From contig NZ_WIXI01000050.1 of assembly GCF_009617585.1 (NCBI RefSeq), forward strand, positions 186,001 through 250,000: 64,000 bases of DNA, in the 5' to 3' direction. Shown here piece after piece: positions 1-7,829 of the stretch; position 1 is the first letter of the stretch; each line of letters opens with the position of its first letter. Source of the stretch: Endobacterium cereale (GTDB taxonomy: Bacteria; Pseudomonadota; Alphaproteobacteria; Rhizobiales; Rhizobiaceae). Position numbers and translations under genes: made by a program. Below the pieces are notes generated by a model. It searched no databases and was not told the origin of the DNA. It worked only from the letters and a program-made list of their open reading frames with translations.

Positions 1-1
1 G

Positions 2-1201
2 GAAGAGGAGGGCATGTCGGTCCTCTTCATCACCCATGACATGGGCGTGGTCGCGGAAATCTCCGACCGCACCGTCGTTATGTATCGCGGCGAGCAGGTC
101 GAGACCGGCACCACGCACGATCTCTTCGCCGGTGCCAAACATCCTTATACGCGCGCGCTTCTGTCGGCCGTGCCGCAGCTTGGCTCGATGACCGGAAAAG
201 ATCGTCCGTTGCGTTTCCCGCATGTCGATATGGCAACGGGAGACATCCAGCCGCCCAAGCCGACCGAGGATACCGTCAAGCGTGACGCACCGCCGATCCT
301 CAAGGTCGATAATCTCGTCACCCGCTTCCCGGTCAAACAGGGTTTTCTGCGCAAGACGATCGGCCGCATCCATGCCGTCGAAGGCGTGTCGCTGGAACTG
401 CGTCAGGGCGAAACCCTGTCTCTGGTCGGCGAAAGCGGCTGCGGCAAGTCGACAACTGGTCGCTCGATCATTCGCCTCACCGATCCGGTGTCCGGTGAAG
501 TGCAGATCGACGGCAAAAACGTCATCAAGGCTGGAAAATCGGAACTGACGGATATCCGCCGCGAAGCGCAGATGATCTTTCAGGATCCGTTCGAAAGCCT
601 CAACCCGCGCATCCGCGTTGGTCAGGCGATTGCCGAACCGATCATCACCCACGGTCTGGTCAAGGCATCGGATGCCCGTCAGCGTGTCGGCGAACTTTTG
701 GAGCGCGTCGGCCTGTCGGCCTCGATGGCGGATCGTTTCCCACACGAGTTCTCCGGCGGCCAGCGTCAGCGTGTCTGTATCGCTCGTGCGCTTGCACTCG
801 AGCCAAAGCTGCTGATCGCCGACGAGAGCGTCTCGGCGCTCGACGTGTCGGTGAAGGCACAGGTCATCAACCTGATGCTCGACCTGCAGGAAAAATTCGG
901 CCTCGGTTACCTGTTCATCAGCCATGACATGGCTGTGGTCGAACGCATCAGTCACCGTGTCGCCGTGATGTATCTCGGTGAAATCGTCGAGATCGGTCCG
1001 CGCCAGGCGGTGTTCGAAAACCCGCAGCACGATTATACCAAGCGCCTGATGGCGGCGGTTCCGATTGCCGATCCGTCACGCCGGCAGACGCGCCGCATCT
1101 CCAATGACGAGATCAAAAGCCCGTTCCGTGCCGCCGATTATGTGCCGCCGAAGCGCACTTACGAAGAAGCCGGCGAAGGCCACTTCGTTCAGGTCGCGTA
1201 A
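2..1201 (+). CDS. Fused dipeptide-type ABC transporter ATPase, 5' end cut by window
   Basis: The reading frame is open from base 2, so the gene begins outside the window. What remains is the end of a first ATPase half (H-loop segment FITHDM at the very start) and a complete second ATPase half, the DppD-DppF/GsiA arrangement that energises peptide/opine-type (PepT) importers at the inner membrane. The second half has a Walker A GESGCGKST (nt 428-454), an ABC signature SGGQRQR near nt 750 and a second FISHDM H-loop near nt 915. Its Walker B reads LLIADES, where most relatives have ADEP. The oligopeptide-transporter C-terminal region follows each half. A PfkB kinase starts 11 bp downstream, so the cargo may contain a pentose or nucleoside-like moiety; that is inference, because the binding protein and permeases lie outside the window. 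Confidence 0.9.
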   Translation, partial: EEEGMSVLFITHDMGVVAEISDRTVVMYRGEQVETGTTHDLFAGAKHPYTRALLSAVPQLGSMTGKDRPLRFPHVDMATGDIQPPKPTEDTVKRDAPPILKVDNLVTRFPVKQGFLRKTIGRIHAVEGVSLELRQGETLSLVGESGCGKSTTGRSIIRLTDPVSGEVQIDGKNVIKAGKSELTDIRREAQMIFQDPFESLNPRIRVGQAIAEPIITHGLVKASDARQRVGELLERVGLSASMADRFPHEFSGGQRQRVCIARALALEPKLLIADESVSALDVSVKAQVINLMLDLQEKFGLGYLFISHDMAVVERISHRVAVMYLGEIVEIGPRQAVFENPQHDYTKRLMAAVPIADPSRRQTRRISNDEIKSPFRAADYVPPKRTYEEAGEGHFVQVA

Positions 1202-1212
1202 GGGGAAATGCC

Positions 1213-2091
1213 ATGATCATCACCTTCGGCTCCATCAATGTCGATTTCGTCTATGAGGTCGAGGAAATGCCGCAGGCGGGCCAAACCCTGCTTGCCAAGC
1301 GTTTTCGCACCGAATCCGGTGGCAAGGGTGCCAATCAGGCGCTGGCGGCAGCGCGCGATGGCGCCGAGGTGGTGATGGTCGGTGCTGTCGGCAAGGATGG
1401 TCTGGCCGATGTTGGCTTGCAGAACCTGTCGACAGTGACGGATATCAGCCGTGTCGCGCGTGTCGCGGAACCGACCGGTAATGCGTCGATCCATATCGAC
1501 GCCGAAGGCCGCAACATGATCGTGGTGGCGGCCGGCGCCAATCTTTCTGCGTCATCTGATGCGGTGGAAGAGACGCTGCTGCAGCGGGCGAATATCGTGC
1601 TGATGCAGATGGAAAACGATGTGGTGGAAGCGGAAAAACTGATCCGACGTACACTTGCGGCCAAGGCGATCTCGATCCTCAACCTTGCGCCGGCCTATCC
1701 TCTTCCGCAGCAGGTTTTGTCACTGTGTGATCTGATCGTGGTCAACGAGGATGAGGCGGAAGCGCTGGCCCGCTGGCTCGGCTGCGGTTCATCGGCCCAG
1801 GCGTTGTCTGCGCATCTTGATACCGGCGTTTTGCGCACACTGGGTGGCAATGGCGCCGAAGCCTGCGCTTTCGGCGAATATGTCCGCATTCCCGCCATGT
1901 CCGTGGAGGTGAAGGATACGACGGCCGCCGGTGACTGCTTTGTTGGGGTTCTAAGCTCAGCGCTTGATCGTGGGCAACCTCTCAAATCGGCGATGGAGCG
2001 GGCGTCTGTTGCCGCCGGTCTGGCATGCTCCAGAAATGGGAGCCAGCGCAGCATTCCAGAGCGCGGCGAGACGGATCTCGCCAAATCTTGA
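1213..2091 (+). CDS. rbsK: PfkB-family sugar kinase, ribokinase-like
   Basis: A 292-residue cytoplasmic kinase of the PfkB/ribokinase family, expected to phosphorylate a sugar (ribose to ribose 5-phosphate in true RbsK) with ATP. The N-terminal GSINVD start, the GGKGANQALA substrate loop near residues 36-45 and the C-terminal DTTAAGD motif (about nt 1915-1935), whose Asp is the catalytic base, are all present. The length is close to the roughly 300 residues usual for the family. It follows the ABC ATPase by 11 bp with an AGGGG ribosome site, so it is the last visible gene of that operon. The exact substrate cannot be fixed; nucleoside-derived ribose is the simplest guess. The symbol is given for family membership. 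Confidence 0.8.
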   Translation: MIITFGSINVDFVYEVEEMPQAGQTLLAKRFRTESGGKGANQALAAARDGAEVVMVGAVGKDGLADVGLQNLSTVTDISRVARVAEPTGNASIHIDAEGRNMIVVAAGANLSASSDAVEETLLQRANIVLMQMENDVVEAEKLIRRTLAAKAISILNLAPAYPLPQQVLSLCDLIVVNEDEAEALARWLGCGSSAQALSAHLDTGVLRTLGGNGAEACAFGEYVRIPAMSVEVKDTTAAGDCFVGVLSSALDRGQPLKSAMERASVAAGLACSRNGSQRSIPERGETDLAKS

Positions 2092-2530
2092 CAGCATCCT
2101 GCCAGATGGCGGCGACCACCGCAGCAATGGCGCGATAAAGTCCATAATCGTTGCCGGTCGGGGCTGCCGTCGTCCCCTCGATTGTTAAGCACGGGTCTCT
2201 GAACATCGATTTTCTCACGCCGACCAAGGGGGACATTATCCGGTTCCGGCACCGGCTGTTTCTGTGGGGCCGTCAGCTAACGATGCCGCCCCATCCCTGT
2301 TGAAGCGGCATTGGTTCCACTCTGAATTTTGCCGCTGCTTTATCTGTTAGGAATCGAAATACTGTTGCAGCCACGGCGCGATTTTTGTCAAAAAAGTATC
2401 AATGTAATTTTTGCTGTGATGTAGAAAAGCTTGCAAGACAACGCTTATGATCCTGACAAAGATCAAATCTGCAAAGTCGGAGGTTTGCAGATTTCGATGA
2501 AGATCCGTAGGCTCTTTGGGAGGAGATGCT
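2092..2530. other. Intergenic region before the pentitol cluster
   Basis: About 440 bp without a convincing gene. It holds the 3' flank of the PfkB gene and the presumed promoter of the AraC regulator. The part from about 2340 to 2470 is clearly richer in A+T than the surrounding genes, as expected for a promoter. The only strong structure is the 11-bp inverted repeat at 2465-2494. I could not place a confident -35/-10 pair. Confidence 0.6.
2465..2494. promoter_or_regulatory. Perfect 11-bp inverted repeat upstream of AraC gene
   Basis: AAATCTGCAAA at 2465-2475 is repeated in inverted orientation as TTTGCAGATTT at 2484-2494, with an 8-base spacer. It lies 36 bp before the GTG start of the AraC regulator. 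The size and position fit a dimer-binding operator (autoregulation) or a leader hairpin. No U-run follows, so it is unlikely to be a terminator. Confidence 0.5.
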
Positions 2531-3415
2531 GTGCAACCCGATCTGGAACTGGTCCATATCCGCAAGGGCGAGTCTTTCGCAGCCTGGACGCATGGCTATC
2601 CGTTCCGCACGGTTCGCTGGCACTATCATCCCGAATTCGAAATCCATCTCGTCGTCGCGACCTCGGGCCGCTTTTATATCGGCGACCACATTGGCCGCTT
2701 CGGGCCGGGTCAGCTGATCATGACCGGGCCAAACCTGCCGCAGAACTGGATTTCCGAAATCGCGCCGGATGAAATCGTGCCGGCGCGTTCGCTGGTCATC
2801 CAGTTTCCGCAAAAATTCATCGATGACAGCATTGCCGGCATGGTGGAGATGGAAGCGATTGTGCCGCTTCTCGAGCGCAGCCATCGCGGCCTGCTGTTCG
2901 ACAATGCCACCAGTGACCGGGTGCGGCCGCTGATCGAGCAGTTGATCGAGACCCGCGGCATTCGGCGGCTGGCGCTGTTTTGGGAAATCCTCGACGTTCT
3001 GGCGACCGCACCGGAACCGGAAGTGCTCGCCAGCCTAAGCTACGAGCTGGACCTCTCGAACATCAATGAAAGCGGCATCAACCGCGCCATCGCCCACTTA
3101 CGCGAACACCTGACCGACGAGGTCGATGAGCGTGATCTGGCGGACATGGTCGGCCACAGCCCGAGCTCGTTTTCGCGGGCGTTCAAGCGGCATACCGGCA
3201 CGACACTGGTACGCTACCGAAATCAGTTACGTGTCGATCTCGCCTGCCTGGCGCTGCTGACCCGTCCCGATGTGAGAGTTGCCGAGATCTGCTACGAGAT
3301 CGGCTTCTCCAACCTTTCGAATTTCAACCGACATTTCCAGAAACTCAAGGGAATGTCGCCTTCGCAATTCCGCGCGACTTTTGCGGCCAATGGAGCCTTC
3401 AAAGCCGCCGAATAG
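2531..3415 (+). CDS. AraC-family transcriptional regulator of the pentitol cluster
   Basis: A 294-residue AraC/XylS regulator. The N-terminal half is a cupin-like effector domain (HYHPEFEIHLVV, then a glycine-rich turn and GQLIMTGPNLP). The last ~100 residues carry two helix-turn-helix motifs, the second ending in the family signature around EIGFSNLSNFNRHFQKLKG. I chose GTG at 2531 because GGGAGGAG sits at 2518-2525, 5-7 bases before it; an upstream TTG at 2516 in frame overlaps that ribosome site. It directly precedes and is co-oriented with the ABC binding-protein gene, so it probably controls the sugar-alcohol importer and enzymes downstream, most likely as an activator. The ligand is unproven. 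Confidence 0.85.
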   Translation: MQPDLELVHIRKGESFAAWTHGYPFRTVRWHYHPEFEIHLVVATSGRFYIGDHIGRFGPGQLIMTGPNLPQNWISEIAPDEIVPARSLVIQFPQKFIDDSIAGMVEMEAIVPLLERSHRGLLFDNATSDRVRPLIEQLIETRGIRRLALFWEILDVLATAPEPEVLASLSYELDLSNINESGINRAIAHLREHLTDEVDERDLADMVGHSPSSFSRAFKRHTGTTLVRYRNQLRVDLACLALLTRPDVRVAEICYEIGFSNLSNFNRHFQKLKGMSPSQFRATFAANGAFKAAE

Positions 3416-3454
3416 GCCAGACAACTGAATGCCCCTCATCGGGGATCAACAATT

Positions 3455-3475
3455 CGGAAAGCGAGGTGCTTTCCG
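3455..3475 (+). terminator. Stem-loop between AraC gene and binding-protein gene
   Basis: CGGAAAGC (3455-3462) pairs with GCTTTCCG (3468-3475) around a 5-base loop. No T-run follows, so it is better read as an attenuator or mRNA-stability element than as a full terminator. Confidence 0.4.
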
Positions 3476-3522
3476 GAAACGGACAGGTGTTGCCTGCCGT
3501 CGTCCAAAGGGAGGAATATCGG

Positions 3523-4434
3523 ATGAAAAAGACATTGACCGCATTGTCGATCGCCATCGCCACGCTGACCGCAAGCTCGGCCCTGGCGCAGGATGCCAAA
3601 CTGAAGATCGGCATGACCTTTCAGGAAATGAACAACCCCTATTTTGTCTCGATGAAGGAAGCTCTGGACGAGGCGGCAAAGTCGCTGGGTGCGGAAGTCG
3701 TCGTCACCGATGCCGGCCATGACGTGGCCAAGCAGATTTCCGACGTCGAGGACATGCTGCAGCAGAATATCGATATCCTGCTTTTGAACCCCACGGATTC
3801 CGCCGGTGTCGAGGCTGCCGTCAATGCCGCCAAGGCGCAGGATGTCATCGTTGTCGCCGTCGATGCCAATGCCAACGGCCCGGTCGATACGTTTGTCGGC
3901 TCCAAGAACAAGGATGCCGGTTACCAGTCGTGCAAGGCGCTCGGTGAAGCCCTGGGCGGCGAGGGCGAAGTCGCCATCCTCGACGGCATTCCGGTCGTTC
4001 CGATCCTGCAGCGCGTAGAAGGTTGCAAGGAAGCACTCGCCGAGTTCAAGGGCATCAAGCTGGTCGACACCCAGAACGGTCGTCAGGATCGCTCGGTCGC
4101 GCTTGGCGTGGTCGAAAACATGCTGCAGTCGCGTCCGAACCTCAAGGGCATCTTCTCCGTCAATGACGGTGGTGCCATGGGCGCGCTTGCCGCCATTCAG
4201 GGCTCCGGTCGTGATGTGAAGCTGACCTCGGTCGATGGTGCGCCGGAAGCGGTGAAGGCGATCGCCGACGGTACGCCGTTCATCCAGACGACAGCCCAGT
4301 TCCCGCGCGATCAGGTGCGCGTCGGCCTTGCCATGGCGCTTGCCCAGAAATGGGGCGCACGCGTCGTGCCGAAGGAAGTGCCGATCGACGTTCGCCCGGT
4401 CACCAAGGAAAACGCTGCCGAATTCAGCTGGTAA
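3523..4434 (+). CDS. Sugar/polyol ABC transporter periplasmic binding protein (CUT2, RbsB-like)
   Basis: A 303-residue periplasmic binding protein of the ribose-binding type. Residues 1 to about 22 form a signal peptide ending SSALAQ, consistent with export by Sec. The mature protein has the alternating fold of the periplasmic-binding/LacI superfamily (KIGMTFQEMNNPYF, later GIFSVNDGGAMGAL and LTSVDGAPEAVKAI). ATG at 3523 is preceded by GGGAGGA and gives the signal peptide, whereas the longer open frame does not. A strong stem-loop follows the gene before the ATPase gene, typical for raising the binding protein over the permease. The neighbouring ribitol dehydrogenase and ribulokinase make ribitol or a related pentitol the most likely cargo; this is inferred from context. 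Confidence 0.85.
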   Translation: MKKTLTALSIAIATLTASSALAQDAKLKIGMTFQEMNNPYFVSMKEALDEAAKSLGAEVVVTDAGHDVAKQISDVEDMLQQNIDILLLNPTDSAGVEAAVNAAKAQDVIVVAVDANANGPVDTFVGSKNKDAGYQSCKALGEALGGEGEVAILDGIPVVPILQRVEGCKEALAEFKGIKLVDTQNGRQDRSVALGVVENMLQSRPNLKGIFSVNDGGAMGALAAIQGSGRDVKLTSVDGAPEAVKAIADGTPFIQTTAQFPRDQVRVGLAMALAQKWGARVVPKEVPIDVRPVTKENAAEFSW

Positions 4435-4449
4435 GCGCCTCCCGAGCGC

Positions 4450-4475
4450 CGCCCTCGCCATTTTTGGCGGGGGCG
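4450..4475 (+). terminator. Attenuator-type stem-loop after the binding-protein gene
   Basis: CGCCCTCGCC (4450-4459) pairs with GGCGGGGGCG (4466-4475) through ten pairs including one G-U, with a T-rich loop, and is followed by ACTTTT. It lies 15 bp after the binding-protein stop, and probably gives partial termination and 3'-end protection. Confidence 0.55.
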
Positions 4476-4505
4476 ACTTTTCCAAATAGAACGTGGGAGG
4501 AACCG

Positions 4506-6008
4506 ATGCTGGAACTGCGTGCCATCAAGAAAAGTTTCGGGCGGATCGAGGTCCTGCATGGGGTCGATCTGACCGTGCAACCGGGCGAGGTCCACGCTCT
4601 GCTGGGCGAAAACGGCGCCGGAAAATCGACGCTGATGAAGATCCTGTGCGGGCTGATCAAGCCAAGCGAAGGCGAAGTCCTCATCGATGGTGAAATTCGC
4701 CATTTCAGCGATTACAACGAGGCGATCGATGCTGGTGTCGGCGTTGTTTTCCAGGAATTTTCGCTTGTTCCTTACCTGAATGCCGTCGAAAACATGTTTT
4801 TGGCACGCGAACTCAACAACGGGCTGGGGTTCATGAAACGGTCGGCCATGCGCAAGCGCGCGACCGAGATCATGAAGCAACTGGGAATTTCTATCCCGCT
4901 CAATGTGCCGATCCGCAATCTTTCGGTTGCGGAGCAGCAGTTCGTGGAAATCGCCAAGGCTTTGGCGCTGGAGGCCCGCATCCTCGTGCTCGACGAGCCG
5001 ACAGCGACACTGACGCCGGCCGAAGTTGAACATCTCTTTCATGTCATGCGGAGCCTGCGTTCGCAGGGCGTTGCGATCATCTTTATCTCGCATCACCTCG
5101 AAGAAATATTTGAGATCTGCGACCGCATCACCATTCTGCGCGATGGCGAATATGTGGCTTCCTGCGCCGTCAGCGATGTTGACCAAGCAAAGCTCGTCGA
5201 GATGATGGTCGGCCGACGGATCGAAAACAGCTTCCCACCGAAGCCGGTCATTGCCGCTGACGCCAGCAAAGTTATCGAGGTCGAGGAAGTGCAACTCGCC
5301 AAGGGTGGCCCAGTATCGAGTTTTGCACTGCGCGAAGGCGAAATTCTCGGGTTTGCAGGTCTTGTCGGCTCAGGCCGTACGGAAACCGTTCTCGCTATGC
5401 TCGGGGCCTATTCCGCGGTGCGTTGCAAGCTGCGGATGAACGGCGTTGAAATCCGTTTCGCTGATCCATCTGAAGCTCTGCAAGCGGGCATCGGCCTTCT
5501 GCCGGAAAGCCGAAAGGAACAGGGGCTGATCACGAGTTTCCCGATCCTGCAGAATATTTCGCTCAACAACTATGGCAAATATCTGCTGGGTCACTTCTTC
5601 ATCAATCGCGCTCGCGAACTGGATGATACCCGAAAGGCCATGCAGCAGGTGCGGGTCAAAGCGCCAAGCCCGCATGCCCGCGTCGATACTCTGTCGGGTG
5701 GCAATCAGCAGAAGGTCGTTATCGCGCGCTGGATCAATCACAGCATGAAGGTGCTGATCTTCGACGAGCCGACGCGCGGCATCGATGTCGGCGCCAAGGC
5801 CGAGATCTACCAGCTCATGCGCGATTTCACGACCAAGGGTTATTCCATCATCATGATTTCGTCGGAACTGCCGGAAGTAATCGGTATGTCCGACAGGGTC
5901 TGCGTCTTCCGCTCGGGAGGCATCGTGGCGACCGTCGAAGGCGACGCGATCACCTCCGAACAGATCATGACCCATGCAACAACCGGGAGGACACACCATG
6001 TCGCATGA
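4506..6008 (+). CDS. Sugar ABC transporter ATPase with two nucleotide-binding domains (RbsA-like)
   Basis: A 500-residue ATPase with two fused ABC domains, as in RbsA/XylG of CUT2 importers; it drives import at the inner membrane. The first domain has Walker A GENGAGKST near residues 36-44, signature LSVAEQQFVEIAKAL and Walker B ILVLDEPTATL. In the second domain the Walker A region is degenerate (GLVGSGRTE), as is normal for this family, while LSGGNQQKVVIARW and LIFDEPTRGIDVG are well conserved. ATG at 4506 follows GGGAGG; the longer open frame overlaps the binding-protein gene and was rejected. Its end overlaps the permease start by 11 bp, indicating one transcript. Confidence 0.9.
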   Translation: MLELRAIKKSFGRIEVLHGVDLTVQPGEVHALLGENGAGKSTLMKILCGLIKPSEGEVLIDGEIRHFSDYNEAIDAGVGVVFQEFSLVPYLNAVENMFLARELNNGLGFMKRSAMRKRATEIMKQLGISIPLNVPIRNLSVAEQQFVEIAKALALEARILVLDEPTATLTPAEVEHLFHVMRSLRSQGVAIIFISHHLEEIFEICDRITILRDGEYVASCAVSDVDQAKLVEMMVGRRIENSFPPKPVIAADASKVIEVEEVQLAKGGPVSSFALREGEILGFAGLVGSGRTETVLAMLGAYSAVRCKLRMNGVEIRFADPSEALQAGIGLLPESRKEQGLITSFPILQNISLNNYGKYLLGHFFINRARELDDTRKAMQQVRVKAPSPHARVDTLSGGNQQKVVIARWINHSMKVLIFDEPTRGIDVGAKAEIYQLMRDFTTKGYSIIMISSELPEVIGMSDRVCVFRSGGIVATVEGDAITSEQIMTHATTGRTHHVA

Positions 6009-6984
6009 TGCGAACGCGATCACCGGCGGCGCGGCGGAAACAGCCGATCCGCCGTTCTGGAAATCGCTCATCCACTCACCACTGGCACTGCCGCTGGCTG
6101 GCCTGATCGTTGTTTCGGTGCTGATGGGCTTTGCTTCGGATAATTTCTTTTCCGTCTCGAACCTCCTCAATGTTCTAAGGCAGGTGTCGATTGTCGCCAT
6201 CCTCGCCGTCGGCATGACCTTCGTCATCCTCACCGGTGGCATCGACCTTTCCGTCGGAGCCTTGATGGCGCTGGCGGGTACGATGGCAGCCGGCCTGATG
6301 GTGCATTTCGGCCTACCTGGTTGGGCGGGCCTGATGGGCGGCATCGGCATCGCCGTCGGGCTCGGCCTGTTCAACGGTCTACTGGTCGCCTATGGCCGCA
6401 TGCCGGCGATCATCGTCACGCTCGCCACCATGGGCATCGCCCGTGGCGCCGGCCTGATCTATTCCGGAGGTTATCCGATCTCGGGCCTGCCCTCGTGGAT
6501 TTCCTGGTTCGGCGTTGGTCGCATCGGCATCATTCCGGTACCCGTCATCGCCATGGTGATTGTCTATGCACTCGCCTGGGTTCTGCTGGAACGCACCGCC
6601 TTCGGCCGCCATGTCTATGCGATCGGCGGCAATGAAACGGCAGCAAAACTTTCGGGCGTGAAAACCGGGCGCATCAAGATCGCCGTTTACGTCATTTCCG
6701 GCCTGACGGCCGGGCTTGCCGCGATCATCCTCACCGGCCGTCTGATGTCCGGCCAGCCCAATGCCGGTGTCGGTTTCGAACTCGATGCCATTGCCGCTGT
6801 CGTTCTCGGCGGCACGGCGATCGCCGGCGGCCGTGGTCTTATCCTCGGCACGTTGATCGGCGCGGTGCTGCTCGGCATTCTCAACAACGGCCTCAACCTG
6901 ATGGGTATCAACCCATACCTTCAGGACATTATTCGCGGCTTCATCATCCTGCTTGCGATCTACATCGCCCGCGAATGGCGCTGA
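5998..6984 (+). CDS. Sugar ABC transporter permease (RbsC-like)
   Basis: A 328-residue inner-membrane permease of the RbsC/XylH family, expected to work as a homodimer with the preceding double ATPase. After a short polar N-terminus come about nine to ten hydrophobic segments. Family landmarks are VGMTFVILTGGIDLSVG (about residues 69-85), AYGRMPAIIVTLATMGIARG and AIAAVVLGGTAIAGGRG near the C-terminus. ATG at 5998 has GGGAGGA seven bases upstream and lies inside the end of the ATPase gene, so translation is probably coupled. The next gene, a dehydrogenase, starts 42 bp later on the same strand. Confidence 0.9.
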   Translation: MSHDANAITGGAAETADPPFWKSLIHSPLALPLAGLIVVSVLMGFASDNFFSVSNLLNVLRQVSIVAILAVGMTFVILTGGIDLSVGALMALAGTMAAGLMVHFGLPGWAGLMGGIGIAVGLGLFNGLLVAYGRMPAIIVTLATMGIARGAGLIYSGGYPISGLPSWISWFGVGRIGIIPVPVIAMVIVYALAWVLLERTAFGRHVYAIGGNETAAKLSGVKTGRIKIAVYVISGLTAGLAAIILTGRLMSGQPNAGVGFELDAIAAVVLGGTAIAGGRGLILGTLIGAVLLGILNNGLNLMGINPYLQDIIRGFIILLAIYIAREWR

Positions 6985-7026
6985 CCCAAAACCATCAATC
7001 CATTTTCAAAACACAGGAGAAACACC

Positions 7027-7758
7027 ATGGCTCAATCCCTCGAAGGCAAGATTGCCGTCATCACCGGCGCCGCGTCCGGCATCGGTCTCGCCACCACTGA
7101 AAAGCTTCTGGAAAACGGCTGCACGGTGGTGATGGTCGACTGGAACGAAAAGGCGCTCAACGACCTTGTCGCCAAGCTCGGCAGCAAGGCCATCCCGCAG
7201 GTCACCAATCTGCTCGATGCCGATAGCTGCGCCGCGATGATCCCGGAAATTCTCAAGAAGGTCGATCATATCGACATCCTCTATTGCAATGCCGGTACCT
7301 ATATCGGCGGCGACCTGACGGAAACGACCGCCGAAGAAATCGACCGCATGCTCAACCTCAACATCAATGCCGTGATGAAGAACGTGCATGCTGTCGTGCC
7401 GCATATGAGTGAGCGCAAGACCGGTGACATCGTCGTCACCAGCTCGATCGCCGGCCATTATCCCACCCATTGGGAGCCGGTTTATGCGGGTTCGAAATGG
7501 GCGATCACCTGCTTCGTGCAAACAATGCGCCGCCAGATGATCCCGCATGGCGTGCGTGTATCGCAGGTGTCTCCCGGCCCGGTCTTGTCCGCACTGCTGG
7601 CCGATTGGCCGGAAGAGAACCTGCGCAAGGCCAAGGAAAGCGGCAGCATCATCGAGCCGGCGGAAGTGGCCGATGCGGTGGAATACATACTCACCCGCAA
7701 TCGCAACGTGACGATCCGCGACATGCTGGTCCTGCCGACCAATTTCGACCGCGTCTGA
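7027..7758 (+). CDS. rbtD: Ribitol 2-dehydrogenase-like SDR
   Basis: A 243-residue classical short-chain dehydrogenase/reductase. TGAASGIG at 13-20 is the NAD-binding turn, NAG at 88-90 follows, and Ser140, Tyr153 and Lys157 are the likely catalytic residues. It resembles enterobacterial ribitol dehydrogenase (RbtD) well beyond the generic fold: NAGTYIGG, the WEPVY segment just before the catalytic Tyr, PGPVLSALLADWP and a tail ending NVTIRDMLVLP all have close counterparts there. Ribitol dehydrogenase oxidises ribitol to D-ribulose with NAD+. The next gene is a pentulose kinase, the expected following step. AGGAG precedes the start. A different pentitol, such as arabinitol, remains possible. 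Confidence 0.8.
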   Translation: MAQSLEGKIAVITGAASGIGLATTEKLLENGCTVVMVDWNEKALNDLVAKLGSKAIPQVTNLLDADSCAAMIPEILKKVDHIDILYCNAGTYIGGDLTETTAEEIDRMLNLNINAVMKNVHAVVPHMSERKTGDIVVTSSIAGHYPTHWEPVYAGSKWAITCFVQTMRRQMIPHGVRVSQVSPGPVLSALLADWPEENLRKAKESGSIIEPAEVADAVEYILTRNRNVTIRDMLVLPTNFDRV

Positions 7759-7829
7759 GATTTTCCGACTTCCCGTCGCGCCCGGGCCGGATGGTCGGGC
7801 GCGGCGGTTGCAGCCGCAAGGAGGATGGA

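Noticed and set aside
3436..4485. 349-codon minus-strand frame opposite the sugar-binding protein
   Set aside because: The plus-strand frame has a signal peptide, ribosome site and operon context; the minus frame has none.
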